This document shows positions 43,794 to 52,794 of a stretch of DNA of 64,000 bases, piece after piece. A model generated the notes under the pieces. The model was not told the origin of the DNA, searched no databases, and worked only from the letters and a program-made list of their open reading frames with translations. This stretch comes from Tenacibaculum caenipelagi (GTDB lineage Bacteria > Bacteroidota > Bacteroidia > Flavobacteriales > Flavobacteriaceae), in NCBI RefSeq assembly GCF_004363005.1, contig NZ_SNYH01000003.1:62001-126000 (forward strand), given 5' to 3'. Made by a program: the position numbers and the translations under genes. Position 1 is the stretch's first letter. The number at the start of each line of letters is the position of its first letter.

Positions 43794-46244
43794 ATGAAAA
43801 AATTAACACTACTTTTTCTACTTATAGGTTTTACTGCTATGGCGCAACGCCCAGTAAAAAACAAAATGCCCAAAATCATATTAACAGGTAAAGTTTTAGA
43901 AACAAATTCTAAACAACCTTTAGAATATGCTACTTTAGTACTAACAAACACTAATACACAGCAAATTGTTGGAGGAGTAACCGATGCTAGTGGTGGATTT
44001 TCTATAGATGCTTCATCAGGTACTTACACTATAAAAGTTGAATTTATAGGCTTTAAAACAAAAAACTTAGGCAATTATAATTTAACTAAAAATAAAAATT
44101 TAGGAACTATTTTTCTTTCAGAAGACACAGAAACTTTAGAAGAGGTTGAAGTTATTGCTGAAAAGTCTACCGTAGAAATTCGATTAGACAAAAAAATATA
44201 CAATGTTGGTAAAGACATGACTATTAAAGGAGGAAGTGCCTCAGATGTTTTAGACAATGTACCATCTGTTAATGTTGATGCAGAAGGAGCTGTAAGTTTA
44301 CGTGGTAATGAAAATGTTCGTATTTTAATTGATGGAAAACCTTCTGCTTTAGTTGGGTTAAGTGGTACAGATGCCTTACGTAACCTACCTGCAGATGCAA
44401 TTGAAAAAGTAGAAGTTATTACCTCTCCATCTGCTCGTTATGATGCAGAAGGTACTGCCGGAATCTTAAATATTATTCTTAGAAAAGGAAAAATTAGAGG
44501 ATTTAATGGTTCTGTAAACTTATCAGTAGGTAACCCTGATTTATACCAAGCAAGTAGTAATTTAAACTATCGTACAAAAAAGATTAACCTTTTTTCTAAT
44601 TTAGGATATTCATATAGAAAAGGACCTGGAAATGCGTTCAGTGACTTTACATACTTAACCGATGGAGTTATTGATAGTTTAAGTATTGAGAAAAGAAAAT
44701 ATGATAGAGAAAACAAAAACTTTAATGGTTCTATTGGGTTAGAATACTATTTAAATAAAAAAAGTTCTATAACTGGTACGTTTTTCTATAGAAATAATGA
44801 TGGGAACGATATAGTAACAAACAATACTAATGTTTTCAATCCAGATAATACTCCTAAACGTAATGTTAACAGAGTAGAAAATGAAATAGAAGATGGTATA
44901 GACACCCAATACTCAATCAATTATACCAATAACATTGATGATAAAGGACAAAAACTGACCATTGATTTGCAGTATGGAGAAAGTGACGACAATGATAACT
45001 CTACTATTACCAATAATGGTGTACTTACTGAAATAAACAGTCAAATAACCAAATCTAAAAACAGATTATTACAAATAGACTATGTACTTCCTTTAGGAGA
45101 AAAAAGTCAGTTAGAATTAGGTCATAAAGCTGATTTACAAGATTTAACATCAGATTTCAAAGTAAGAGATGCAGATGGGAACCCTAAGGAGTATGATCCT
45201 TCTAATGCTATTGATTTTAAACAATATATTTATGCTTACTATGCTCAATACGGAAGCAAAATAGATAAGTTTTCATACCTTTTAGGGCTACGTGCTGAAT
45301 ATACCGATGTAGACCTTTTGGTATTAACAGATAATACTTTTTCTGATAAAAACTACACTCAATGGTTTCCTACCGTAAACTTAGGCTACGAGTTTAGTGA
45401 AACAGACAACCTAACTTTGGGCTACGCCCGTAGGTTACGTAGACCACGCCACTGGTTTTTAAACCCCTTTGAAACAAGAAGTTCTGACACTTATGTATTT
45501 AAAGGAAATCCTGACTTAAATCCAACGTATACTAGTTCTTTTGATTTAGGTTATACTACTAGAATTAGTAAAGTAACATTAAACTCATCATTATACTACC
45601 AATATTCCACAGATTTAATACGACCAGTATCAAGAATTGAAACAAGAGAAAAAGGAAATGTTTTTGTTCGTCAGTTTTTAAACTTAAATAATGAAAGCCG
45701 TTATGGATTTGAGTTAACAACCAATTATAATCCTGCTAAATGGGCTCGCTTATCAGCAACCTTCAATTATTTTAAGTTTAAAACAGATGCTTTCGATTAT
45801 ACCTATTCATACACTAATCCTGATGATGGAAGTATTGTTACCGAAACCGAGTTTTTACCTGAAGTGAATAGTAATAGCTGGTTTGCTCGTTTTAATTCAA
45901 GAATTACCTTACCAGCAAAAATTGATTGGCAAACACGTATTATGTACAGAGGACCACAAGATGATGCACAAGGAAGCAGAGAAGGTATTTTTGTTACCAA
46001 CTTAGCTTTTAGTAAAGATTTGTTTAAAGACAAAGCTTCCTTAGTTTTAAATGTTAGCGATTTATTTAACGAACGTAAAAGAAAAAGCTATACTAATACT
46101 TCTAAAGTAGTTTCTTACCAAGAATTCCAATGGAGAGAGCGTCAAATCACATTGAGCTTTACGTATCGTTTCAATCAAAAGAAAAAACGTGAACGTCCTG
46201 ATCGAAATGGTGATTTTAATGGAGGTGAAGGTTTCAATCCATAG
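43794..46244 (+). CDS. outer-membrane beta-barrel receptor (TonB-receptor-like)
   Basis: 816 residues from ATG 43794; the frame is open 11 codons upstream, but the signal peptide MKKLTLLFLLIGFTAMAQ starts here. A carboxypeptidase-regulatory-like domain (ILTGKVLETNSKQPLEYATL) is at about 25-110. A plug-like region follows (VSLRGNENVRILIDGKPSAL, IEKVEVITSPSARYDAEGTA), then a barrel of the OMP_b-brl_3 type and a basic tail after the last strand. The ligand is unknown. It is not linked to a SusD gene. Confidence 0.88.
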   Translation: MKKLTLLFLLIGFTAMAQRPVKNKMPKIILTGKVLETNSKQPLEYATLVLTNTNTQQIVGGVTDASGGFSIDASSGTYTIKVEFIGFKTKNLGNYNLTKNKNLGTIFLSEDTETLEEVEVIAEKSTVEIRLDKKIYNVGKDMTIKGGSASDVLDNVPSVNVDAEGAVSLRGNENVRILIDGKPSALVGLSGTDALRNLPADAIEKVEVITSPSARYDAEGTAGILNIILRKGKIRGFNGSVNLSVGNPDLYQASSNLNYRTKKINLFSNLGYSYRKGPGNAFSDFTYLTDGVIDSLSIEKRKYDRENKNFNGSIGLEYYLNKKSSITGTFFYRNNDGNDIVTNNTNVFNPDNTPKRNVNRVENEIEDGIDTQYSINYTNNIDDKGQKLTIDLQYGESDDNDNSTITNNGVLTEINSQITKSKNRLLQIDYVLPLGEKSQLELGHKADLQDLTSDFKVRDADGNPKEYDPSNAIDFKQYIYAYYAQYGSKIDKFSYLLGLRAEYTDVDLLVLTDNTFSDKNYTQWFPTVNLGYEFSETDNLTLGYARRLRRPRHWFLNPFETRSSDTYVFKGNPDLNPTYTSSFDLGYTTRISKVTLNSSLYYQYSTDLIRPVSRIETREKGNVFVRQFLNLNNESRYGFELTTNYNPAKWARLSATFNYFKFKTDAFDYTYSYTNPDDGSIVTETEFLPEVNSNSWFARFNSRITLPAKIDWQTRIMYRGPQDDAQGSREGIFVTNLAFSKDLFKDKASLVLNVSDLFNERKRKSYTNTSKVVSYQEFQWRERQITLSFTYRFNQKKKRERPDRNGDFNGGEGFNP

Positions 46245-46263
46245 TCAAAATATACTTATTTAT

Positions 46264-46293
46264 AAAAGAGGAGGTTTTAAAACCTCTTCTTTT
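46264..46293 (+). terminator. terminator after the receptor gene
   Basis: AAAAGAGGAGGTTTT pairs with AAAACCTCTTCTTTT with one G-U pair and no spacer, followed by an AT-rich run of T. Confidence 0.75.
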
Positions 46294-46371
46294 ATTTTAA
46301 CATCATTTTATCAAATTACAGCTAAACCTTTTGGATTTTATAATGTCATAAGGCAAACTAAATAATCATTT

Positions 46372-46767
46372 ATGAAAAATTTCATCTTAACTAGTTTGCT
46401 TTTCCTTTTGCTAACTGGAAAGTCTTTTACTCAACAACAAAATACCGACAAAATAATTGATCAACTGTTAGAAAAAGTGCAAGAAAAACTTAAGCTAGAC
46501 AATCTACAAATAGCCATTATTAAAGAGATTATCTTAAAATTCAATCAAGAAAAAAATAACTTAAGAAACAAAGACATCCCTATTGACGAAAAGAGAATTC
46601 AATTTCAAGAAATCAACATAAGGCAAGAAAAAGAACTTAGTAAATTTTTAACTGAGGAGCAGGTAACTGCATTCAAACAAATTATGAAGGAGCATAAAAG
46701 TGGCTTCCGAAAAAATGCATCATCTAGTAAAAATCGAAATGGTTTAAGAAAAGGAAGACGTAGATAA
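46372..46767 (+). CDS. small exported helical protein, Spy/CpxP-like
   Basis: 131 residues. A signal peptide (NFILTSLLFLLLTGKSFTQ) precedes a helical, highly charged mature part with KIIDQLLEKVQEKLKLDNLQ and LSKFLTEEQVTAFKQIMKEH. The L-T-x-E-Q-x-x-x-x motif and size recall periplasmic Spy/CpxP chaperone-like proteins and DUF-type sensors. The very basic tail (RNGLRKGRRR) is unusual and may bind envelope polyanions. It is convergent with the next small gene. Confidence 0.65.
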   Translation: MKNFILTSLLFLLLTGKSFTQQQNTDKIIDQLLEKVQEKLKLDNLQIAIIKEIILKFNQEKNNLRNKDIPIDEKRIQFQEINIRQEKELSKFLTEEQVTAFKQIMKEHKSGFRKNASSSKNRNGLRKGRRR

Positions 46768-46784
46768 ATTTACTCTAAACTAAA

Positions 46785-46807
46785 AAACCACGCAACATGC
46801 GTGGTTT
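46785..46807. terminator. bidirectional terminator
   Basis: AAACCACGCA (46785-46794) and TGCGTGGTTT (46798-46807) form a perfect 10-bp stem with a 3-base loop between convergent genes. Confidence 0.8.
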
Positions 46808-46829
46808 AATTATATATTGTATAAAAAGC

Positions 46830-47006
46830 TTACTTACCTTCCTCAGCAGCTCTTTTAGCTTCTCTTTTTAATTTCATGTTCTCCCAGATAGTTCCACCAA
46901 TCCAGTAAGGAACTACAAATGTTAATAAGAAAATTAACAGCCAAAATCCAGCTGTAAAAATAAACATGAATAATACCAATCCTGAAAATTCTGAAAAATC
47001 TAACAT
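46830..47006 (-). CDS. small membrane protein, 58 residues
   Basis: ATG at 47006 opens 58 codons: MLDFSEFSGLVLFMFIFTAG, then FWLLIFLLTFVVPYWIGGTI and a charged tail NMKLKREAKRAAEEGK. It has two hydrophobic stretches or one long membrane hairpin, aromatic at the edges, with an inside-positive end. Codon use is like that of neighbouring genes, and it has a terminator downstream and a divergent fumC promoter region upstream. Function unknown; it looks like a genuine small protein rather than chance. Confidence 0.75.
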   Translation of the reverse strand: MLDFSEFSGLVLFMFIFTAGFWLLIFLLTFVVPYWIGGTIWENMKLKREAKRAAEEGK

Positions 47007-47107
47007 TTGTTTCTTATTAATAATTGTTATGCGACAAAATTATAACTATTTTTCTTTTCATCCAATAAAATCTAATAAAAATCATCATTAAAAACTATTA
47101 GAATTTG

Positions 47108-47115
47108 TAATTTTG
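47108..47115 (+). promoter_or_regulatory. -7 element for fumC
   Basis: TAATTTTG matches TAnnTTTG. It covers the alternative upstream ATG at 47113 and so supports the start at 47152. The -33 side lacks a TTG. Confidence 0.5.
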
Positions 47116-47151
47116 GACATCATTAATTTTAAGCATTTTAAATCATTTCAA

Positions 47152-48552
47152 ATGACAAAATATAGAATTGAGAAAGACACTATGGGACAGGTAGAAGTGC
47201 CTGCTGATAAATATTGGGGAGCACAAACTGAGCGTTCTCGTAACAATTTCAAAATCGGTCCTGCAGCTTCTATGCCTTTAGAAGTAGTACACGGATTTGC
47301 TTACTTAAAAAAAGCAGCTGCCTATACCAACTGTGAACTAGGAGTTTTAGCTCAAGAAAAGCGTGATTTAATCGCACAAGTATGTGATGAAATTTTAGCT
47401 GGAAAACACGATGATCAATTTCCTTTAGTAATTTGGCAAACAGGTTCTGGTACACAAAGTAACATGAACGTTAATGAAGTAATTGCTAACCGTGCTCACG
47501 AAATTGCAGGACATGTAATTGGTGAAGGTGAAAAGACTATTCAACCAAACGATGATGTGAACAAATCGCAATCGTCTAACGATACCTTCCCTACAGGAAT
47601 GCATATTGCAGCTTACAAGAAGATTGTAGAAGTGACTATTCCTGGTGTAGAGCAATTACGCGACACGTTACAAGCTAAAGCAGAAGCTTTTAAAGATGTA
47701 GTTAAAATTGGTCGTACACACTTAATGGATGCTACTCCCCTTACCTTAGGTCAAGAGTTTTCTGGATATGTAGCACAATTAAACTTCGGATTAAAAGCTT
47801 TAAAAAACACTTTAGCACATTTAGCACAATTAGCTTTAGGAGGAACTGCGGTTGGAACAGGGCTAAACACACCAGCTGGTTACGATGTATTAGTAGCTAA
47901 ATATATTGCTGAATTTACTGGATTACCATTTGTAACTGCTGAAAATAAATTTGAAGCCTTAGCTGCTCACGATGCTTTAGTAGAAACACACGGAGCCTTA
48001 AAACAATTAGCTGTTTCATTAAATAAAATAGCAAACGATATTCGTTTAATGGCATCAGGACCTCGTTCTGGAATTGGAGAGATCATCATTCCTGCTAACG
48101 AACCAGGATCTTCTATCATGCCAGGAAAAGTAAACCCTACACAAGCAGAAGCTATGACTATGGTTTGTGCACAAGTAATGGGGAACGATGTTGCGGTAAC
48201 TGTAGGTGGTACACAAGGGCACTACGAATTAAACGTTTTCAAACCTATGATGGCTGCTAACGTATTACAATCGGCTGAATTAATTGGAGATGCTTGTGTA
48301 TCGTTTGATGTAAATTGTGCTGCAGGTATTGAACCTAACCAAACACGAATTACGGAGTTATTAAACAACTCGTTAATGTTAGTTACAGCATTAAATACTA
48401 AAATTGGATATTACAAAGCTGCTGAAATTGCCAATACAGCACATGCAAACGGAACTACTTTAAAAGAAGAAGCGGTACGTTTAGGATATGTAACTCCTGA
48501 ACAATATGACGAATGGGTAAAACCAGAAGATATGACTGGAAGTTTAAAATAA
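47152..48552 (+). CDS. fumC: class II fumarate hydratase
   Basis: 466 residues from ATG 47152, where homologues start ([20 protein letters not shown]). Signatures: [37 protein letters not shown] with the catalytic His, and [16 protein letters not shown], the fumarase/aspartase signature with the mobile catalytic Ser. It interconverts fumarate and malate in the TCA cycle. It has no iron-sulphur cluster. Confidence 0.97.
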   Translation: MTKYRIEKDTMGQVEVPADKYWGAQTERSRNNFKIGPAASMPLEVVHGFAYLKKAAAYTNCELGVLAQEKRDLIAQVCDEILAGKHDDQFPLVIWQTGSGTQSNMNVNEVIANRAHEIAGHVIGEGEKTIQPNDDVNKSQSSNDTFPTGMHIAAYKKIVEVTIPGVEQLRDTLQAKAEAFKDVVKIGRTHLMDATPLTLGQEFSGYVAQLNFGLKALKNTLAHLAQLALGGTAVGTGLNTPAGYDVLVAKYIAEFTGLPFVTAENKFEALAAHDALVETHGALKQLAVSLNKIANDIRLMASGPRSGIGEIIIPANEPGSSIMPGKVNPTQAEAMTMVCAQVMGNDVAVTVGGTQGHYELNVFKPMMAANVLQSAELIGDACVSFDVNCAAGIEPNQTRITELLNNSLMLVTALNTKIGYYKAAEIANTAHANGTTLKEEAVRLGYVTPEQYDEWVKPEDMTGSLK

Positions 48553-48575
48553 TGTAAACTTATTTATAGATATCT

Positions 48576-48606
48576 AAAATCCACAACGTTTTGTTGTGGA
48601 TTTTTT
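48576..48606. terminator. terminator between fumC and a convergent small gene
   Basis: AAATCCACAAC (48577-48587) and GTTGTGGATTT (48593-48603) form a perfect 11-bp stem with a 5-base loop and T run. Confidence 0.85.
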
Positions 48607-48618
48607 ACTTAAATTAAG

Positions 48619-48861
48619 TTATATTTTTTGATAAGTCTCTGCGACTTCTTTTATTCTTTCTTGTGTCACAGTACCTTTTTGAACTTCATAATCTTCGGCC
48701 ATTTTTCTTGGTATACAGATTGACCCATTAGATAGCTTCACTGTATATGCAAAATATTCATTTATAAAATGCTCTTTATATGAACCTATTTTTTTATCTA
48801 TTAAACTTGCTTCGTGAGTAATACTCATTACTCCTTTTTTATCTCTATCTGTCTTTGTCAT
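48619..48861 (-). CDS. hypothetical protein, 80 residues
   Basis: 80 residues, soluble: MTKTDRDKKGVMSITHEASL, then FAYTVKLSNGSICIPRKMAE and a C-terminal helix TQERIKEVAETYQKI. The middle 'VKLSNGSxCIPRKMAEDYEV' segment looks like a small beta-hairpin DNA- or protein-binding module, but no family is recognised. It is convergent with fumC and followed upstream by a 737-base gap, so it is probably transcribed alone. Confidence 0.6.
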   Translation of the reverse strand: MTKTDRDKKGVMSITHEASLIDKKIGSYKEHFINEYFAYTVKLSNGSICIPRKMAEDYEVQKGTVTQERIKEVAETYQKI

Positions 48862-49598
48862 AATTATTTATTTAATTTTTAATCGTTTATTTTTTTAGTT
48901 TTTGTTGTGTTTAAACAACATATAATTTATGATAGTACACCGTTACACCTACACGTAGTGCACTCTTAATTCAATCAAAAAATAAAAGGAATGTAGTAAG
49001 GATTACTTTTGCTTTTTCAAAGTTTGAAGGTACGAATAACTAACAGCAATACAAAAAGATATGTGTTATTATATCCCCTACTCCATATAACCGTATAGCA
49101 CTGTTAACATATATTATTTCTAACGATTGTAAGTTTTTATAAATCGAAAATATCATAATACTTTCTTATGGTTTTATTCTAGGACTTGATTTTTACTTCT
49201 TTTCATCAAGAAAAAAAATAATTGCGACAACCACGTCACTATCGCTCCTTGTTATGATGGAATGCCATTAGGTTTCGTCATTTCAATCAAAAGAAGAAAC
49301 CGTAAGGTTCAGCGGAGCTAAATCTGTTTAAGATTAGTTGCTCTCCCTAATGAGATTTCTCCTCAGTTGCTTCACAATATACTTTCAATCAAAATATATT
49401 TTGATTTTAGTAGCATTCTGAGTGACGGTAAAAAACTTCTCTCTCAAATATCAATATTCATTATCCAATACCAACAACTAATACCCAAAAACAAAACGTT
49501 CATGATTTTTTAAAAATCACTTTACTTTTTATTTCTTATTTTTAAAGAAATTCAACTACATTTTAAACAAAAATTGTCAAACCCTAACTAACCAAACA
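48862..49598. other. 737-base gap without genes; degenerate repeat-like sequence
   Basis: No frame here is supported. The part 49221-49440 has a different texture from its surroundings, with higher GC and phrases such as CCACGTCACTATCGCTCC, GAGATTTCTCC and CTGAGTGACGG. They resemble decayed copies of the dispersed repeats that give strings like 'GAGATTTCTCxCTCC' in Flavobacteriia. The last 100 bases are the AT-rich leader of the catalase-LodA gene; ACTACATTTT before it is only a near match to a -7 element. Confidence 0.4.
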
Positions 49599-52500
49599 AT
49601 GACAAAACCCTCACAAGATCAATCTTCATCATGCTGGAACTGCGATGGAGACATTACCCAAGTTACACAACGTTTAAAAGAAATGTTTGTGGAAATGGGG
49701 CAAAAAACACGCATTGAAAACGGACAACAGCCTGCAGAAAGAGCAGTATTTAGAAAACAACACGGTATTGCCTACGGTCGTTTTGTTGTAAACAAAGACA
49801 TCGAAGAAAAGTTCAAAATCGGAATTTTTGCTGGTGATACTTACGAATGTGCTGTTCGTTTTTCAAGTGATACTACCCCCACTTCTCCCGACTTACACTC
49901 TACCTTAGGAGTTGGTTTAAAACTCTTTGGTGTAGAAGGTCCTAAATTATTAGGAGACGGTACCAATGCCGATTTTATCTTTCAAAATATCGACCGTTTC
50001 TTTGCACGTGATGCACAACAGATGTGTAACTTTACCACTGCTGGTGTTATTGATCGAGATTACGATTCGTACATAACAAAACACCCTGAATTAGCTAGTA
50101 TTTTAAAAGCTATGACCAAAGAAGAAGCTAGTGTACTGAGTGCTAACTACTGGGCAATTCTTCCTTTTAAATTAGGCGATTCACAAATTATAAAATATCG
50201 TTTAGTTCCTGAAGACACCTATAAAGGAACTCCTTTTAACGACAACAATTACTTAGGTATCGACTTACAACAACGGTTGTTAACCAAAGAAGCGACCTTC
50301 CGTTTCGAAATACAATTGCGTACCAACGATGCCACAATGCCGTTAGATGATGCACAAGTAGTTTGGAGTACGGAAGAAAGTCCGTATATCTGCATTGCTA
50401 AATTACACTTACCTCAACAAGATGTAGCTAGTATTGGTCAAGCAGAGTTTGGAAGTAATTTAGCCTTCAATATTTGGAGAACGCTACCGCAACATGAGCC
50501 TTTAGGGTCTATTGCACAAGCAAGAAAAGTGGTTTATGCAGCAAGTGCCGAAGCACGACATCAAGCCAACGGACAGCAATTACAAGAACCTAAAGAAATC
50601 AACCCTCATTTTGAAGGAAATACTGATGAAAATAGCGACTGTATTGTAAAAGCAGGTATCTACCCTCCTATTGGTGTCATGCGTGTAGGAAATAGTGAAT
50701 ACGAATATTTTATTGGTCCATTAGTTGACAATCCTGAACCACAAACCGACCCGTATGCATATCGAGATAAAACAGGAGCCTTAAAAAGACAAGCAGCACA
50801 ATTTAGAATTTACGGATTTAATGCCGCTGGAAAAGCGGTAAAGGAATTAACTGCTGAAAATGCAAAAATCACGTGGCATAGTCATTTAGCCAACCAAAAA
50901 TCGTCTTGGTATCAGTTTAATATTGCCTTAGACATTCCTGAAGCAGCAGATATGCCTCCTTCTATGCTACGAAATATTGATGTAAAAGATCGTAACTCAT
51001 TATTAATTGATGGTGGCGCAAAATCTGTTACTGGAACCAATGTTATCGAAGGTCCTTTCTTTGAAGGAGAATTTCTTTCGAAAAAAGTATACTTAGGTGA
51101 AATGCGTACCGATGAAAAGGGACGTTTGATTATGTTAGGCGGACACGGAAAATCGGAAAACATCAATGGTGATATTGCCATTACTTTTGCAAATAACGAA
51201 GGTTGGCACGATGATATTTCTGACGGTCCTGTTACTGCGGAAGTAGAATACGAAGGAACAAAATTAAAAGTAGATCCAGCCTGGGTTATTTGTGCACCTC
51301 CAGATTATGCACCGATGCAAAAATCGGTACGTACTATGTGGGATTTAATGCGTGATGTGGCTGTAAAATCTAAAATGTTAGTGCGTCCTACCAGACCATC
51401 TTTTACCAAAGATATTTTACCAATCTTTCAACGTATGACCGATTTACAGTGGGTAAATGCTGGTTTTGCTGGAGCCTTTGGTTTTGGAGGTCAGTTTAAT
51501 TATACTACTAACGAATGGATAAAACGATTAGGAAATCCGTCGCCTGCTTATATGGAAATGCGAAGAACGATTTCTAACAACTTCCGACGTTTTGATGTAT
51601 CAGGAGCAGAAGCACCTCAGCTATGGCCTTGGTTGTATGGTGATGCTATAAGTATTCCTTCTACAGGTTCTGTTCGACAACATGCTACCTTATCAGATTT
51701 ACAATTAGAATTTTTAGATCAATGGGTACAAGGTGATTTTGAAGCTGATTATGTAGACATGACTGGATGTCCTCACATTCCAAAACCACCTACGATAGAC
51801 GAACTTCCTGTTTCAGAACAACCAGATATGTTAACTAAAGCTGCTATGGAGTTTTGTTTAGCTGATGCTTTTCACCCTGGTTGTGAAATGACGTGGCCTA
51901 TGCGTTCATCAGGAATGTACATGGCTCCTTTTAGAGTTAAACATGCACCTAAAACACCGCCTGTAAACACCACGTATTATGGTCCAATGATGAATAACGA
52001 TATATTACCATTGGCAAAAGGTCCTATTTTAGGCGGACAAGTAGCTGGGGGAATTACTCGTTGGATGGCAATACCTTGGCAAACAGATACAGCTAGTTGT
52101 AGAGACGGATACACTAGTGAATACGATCCGTATTTACCAACATTTTGGCCTGCTAGAGTACCCAATAACGTTTTAAATGAGAAACGTTATAAAGAAACAA
52201 TGGATCCTAATTTATCAGAGGAAACCCGTATTCAAGCCTTTAATTTCCGTTCTGATTGGCTAGATAATCTTCCCTTAGATGGTGAAGCTCCAACCTATAC
52301 GAATCAAATTAATAGCATGATTAAGTATTTTGACAAGTTAGCCGTGGTTCAAAAGCGTCCAGGGGTTCAGCATAACCCTAATTTCCCTGAAGAAATGCAG
52401 GTAGGTATTACTCCTACTCCAGAACAAGAGGCAGCATTATTAAAAGCTACTATACAAGATTTACAAGGTGTTTTAACAGCTAAACGTACGTTAAAAAAAG

Positions 52501-52787
52501 GTGTTCAAAATACAATAGATGCAGCCGTAGATAAACTATCACACGATAATTTATTAAACGAGCAATTTGTATTGGAAGATGTTCGACGTAGTTTATTGAT
52601 CTTAACAGAAGATGAACTGGTAAAAGACTTTAAAGCAACACCAAATGTTATTAAAACCATACATTTAATTGCTTCTAAGTTACACCACATGAAACAGTCT
52701 GATTCGCATCAAGAAGCAGCTCCTAAAAGAGTTGAAGTTGGTATTCCTGAGAAAATGACACGTTTTTCACGATATATTCCTAAATAA
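49599..52787 (+). CDS. fusion protein: catalase-type haem domain + LodA-like CTQ-dependent amino-acid oxidase
   Basis: 1062 residues with no signal peptide. Residues 1-335 are a catalase-related domain. The catalase catalytic residues are matched: His55 (RKQHGIAYGRF), Asn130 in N-x-x-x-F-F-x-R-D (130-138), and Arg309-x-x-x-Tyr313 as in the haem-ligand motif R-x-x-x-Y. Residues 345-930 are LodA-like: GVMRVGNSEYEYFIGP at the start, AFHPGCEMTWPMR (757-769) and RWMAIPWQTDTASC (821-834), then FWPARVPNNV. Trp827 with Cys762 (65 apart, the spacing of Cys516/Trp581 in LodA) or Cys753 would form the quinone cofactor. It should oxidise an amino acid to release ammonia and hydrogen peroxide. lodB follows. 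Confidence 0.88.
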   Translation: MTKPSQDQSSSCWNCDGDITQVTQRLKEMFVEMGQKTRIENGQQPAERAVFRKQHGIAYGRFVVNKDIEEKFKIGIFAGDTYECAVRFSSDTTPTSPDLHSTLGVGLKLFGVEGPKLLGDGTNADFIFQNIDRFFARDAQQMCNFTTAGVIDRDYDSYITKHPELASILKAMTKEEASVLSANYWAILPFKLGDSQIIKYRLVPEDTYKGTPFNDNNYLGIDLQQRLLTKEATFRFEIQLRTNDATMPLDDAQVVWSTEESPYICIAKLHLPQQDVASIGQAEFGSNLAFNIWRTLPQHEPLGSIAQARKVVYAASAEARHQANGQQLQEPKEINPHFEGNTDENSDCIVKAGIYPPIGVMRVGNSEYEYFIGPLVDNPEPQTDPYAYRDKTGALKRQAAQFRIYGFNAAGKAVKELTAENAKITWHSHLANQKSSWYQFNIALDIPEAADMPPSMLRNIDVKDRNSLLIDGGAKSVTGTNVIEGPFFEGEFLSKKVYLGEMRTDEKGRLIMLGGHGKSENINGDIAITFANNEGWHDDISDGPVTAEVEYEGTKLKVDPAWVICAPPDYAPMQKSVRTMWDLMRDVAVKSKMLVRPTRPSFTKDILPIFQRMTDLQWVNAGFAGAFGFGGQFNYTTNEWIKRLGNPSPAYMEMRRTISNNFRRFDVSGAEAPQLWPWLYGDAISIPSTGSVRQHATLSDLQLEFLDQWVQGDFEADYVDMTGCPHIPKPPTIDELPVSEQPDMLTKAAMEFCLADAFHPGCEMTWPMRSSGMYMAPFRVKHAPKTPPVNTTYYGPMMNNDILPLAKGPILGGQVAGGITRWMAIPWQTDTASCRDGYTSEYDPYLPTFWPARVPNNVLNEKRYKETMDPNLSEETRIQAFNFRSDWLDNLPLDGEAPTYTNQINSMIKYFDKLAVVQKRPGVQHNPNFPEEMQVGITPTPEQEAALLKATIQDLQGVLTAKRTLKKGVQNTIDAAVDKLSHDNLLNEQFVLEDVRRSLLILTEDELVKDFKATPNVIKTIHLIASKLHHMKQSDSHQEAAPKRVEVGIPEKMTRFSRYIPK

Positions 52788-52794
52788 CTGATGA

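Noticed and set aside
49221..49440. A degraded insertion sequence in the gap before the oxidase gene
   Set aside because: The texture is unusual, but no transposase fragment or terminal inverted repeats could be read in any frame.
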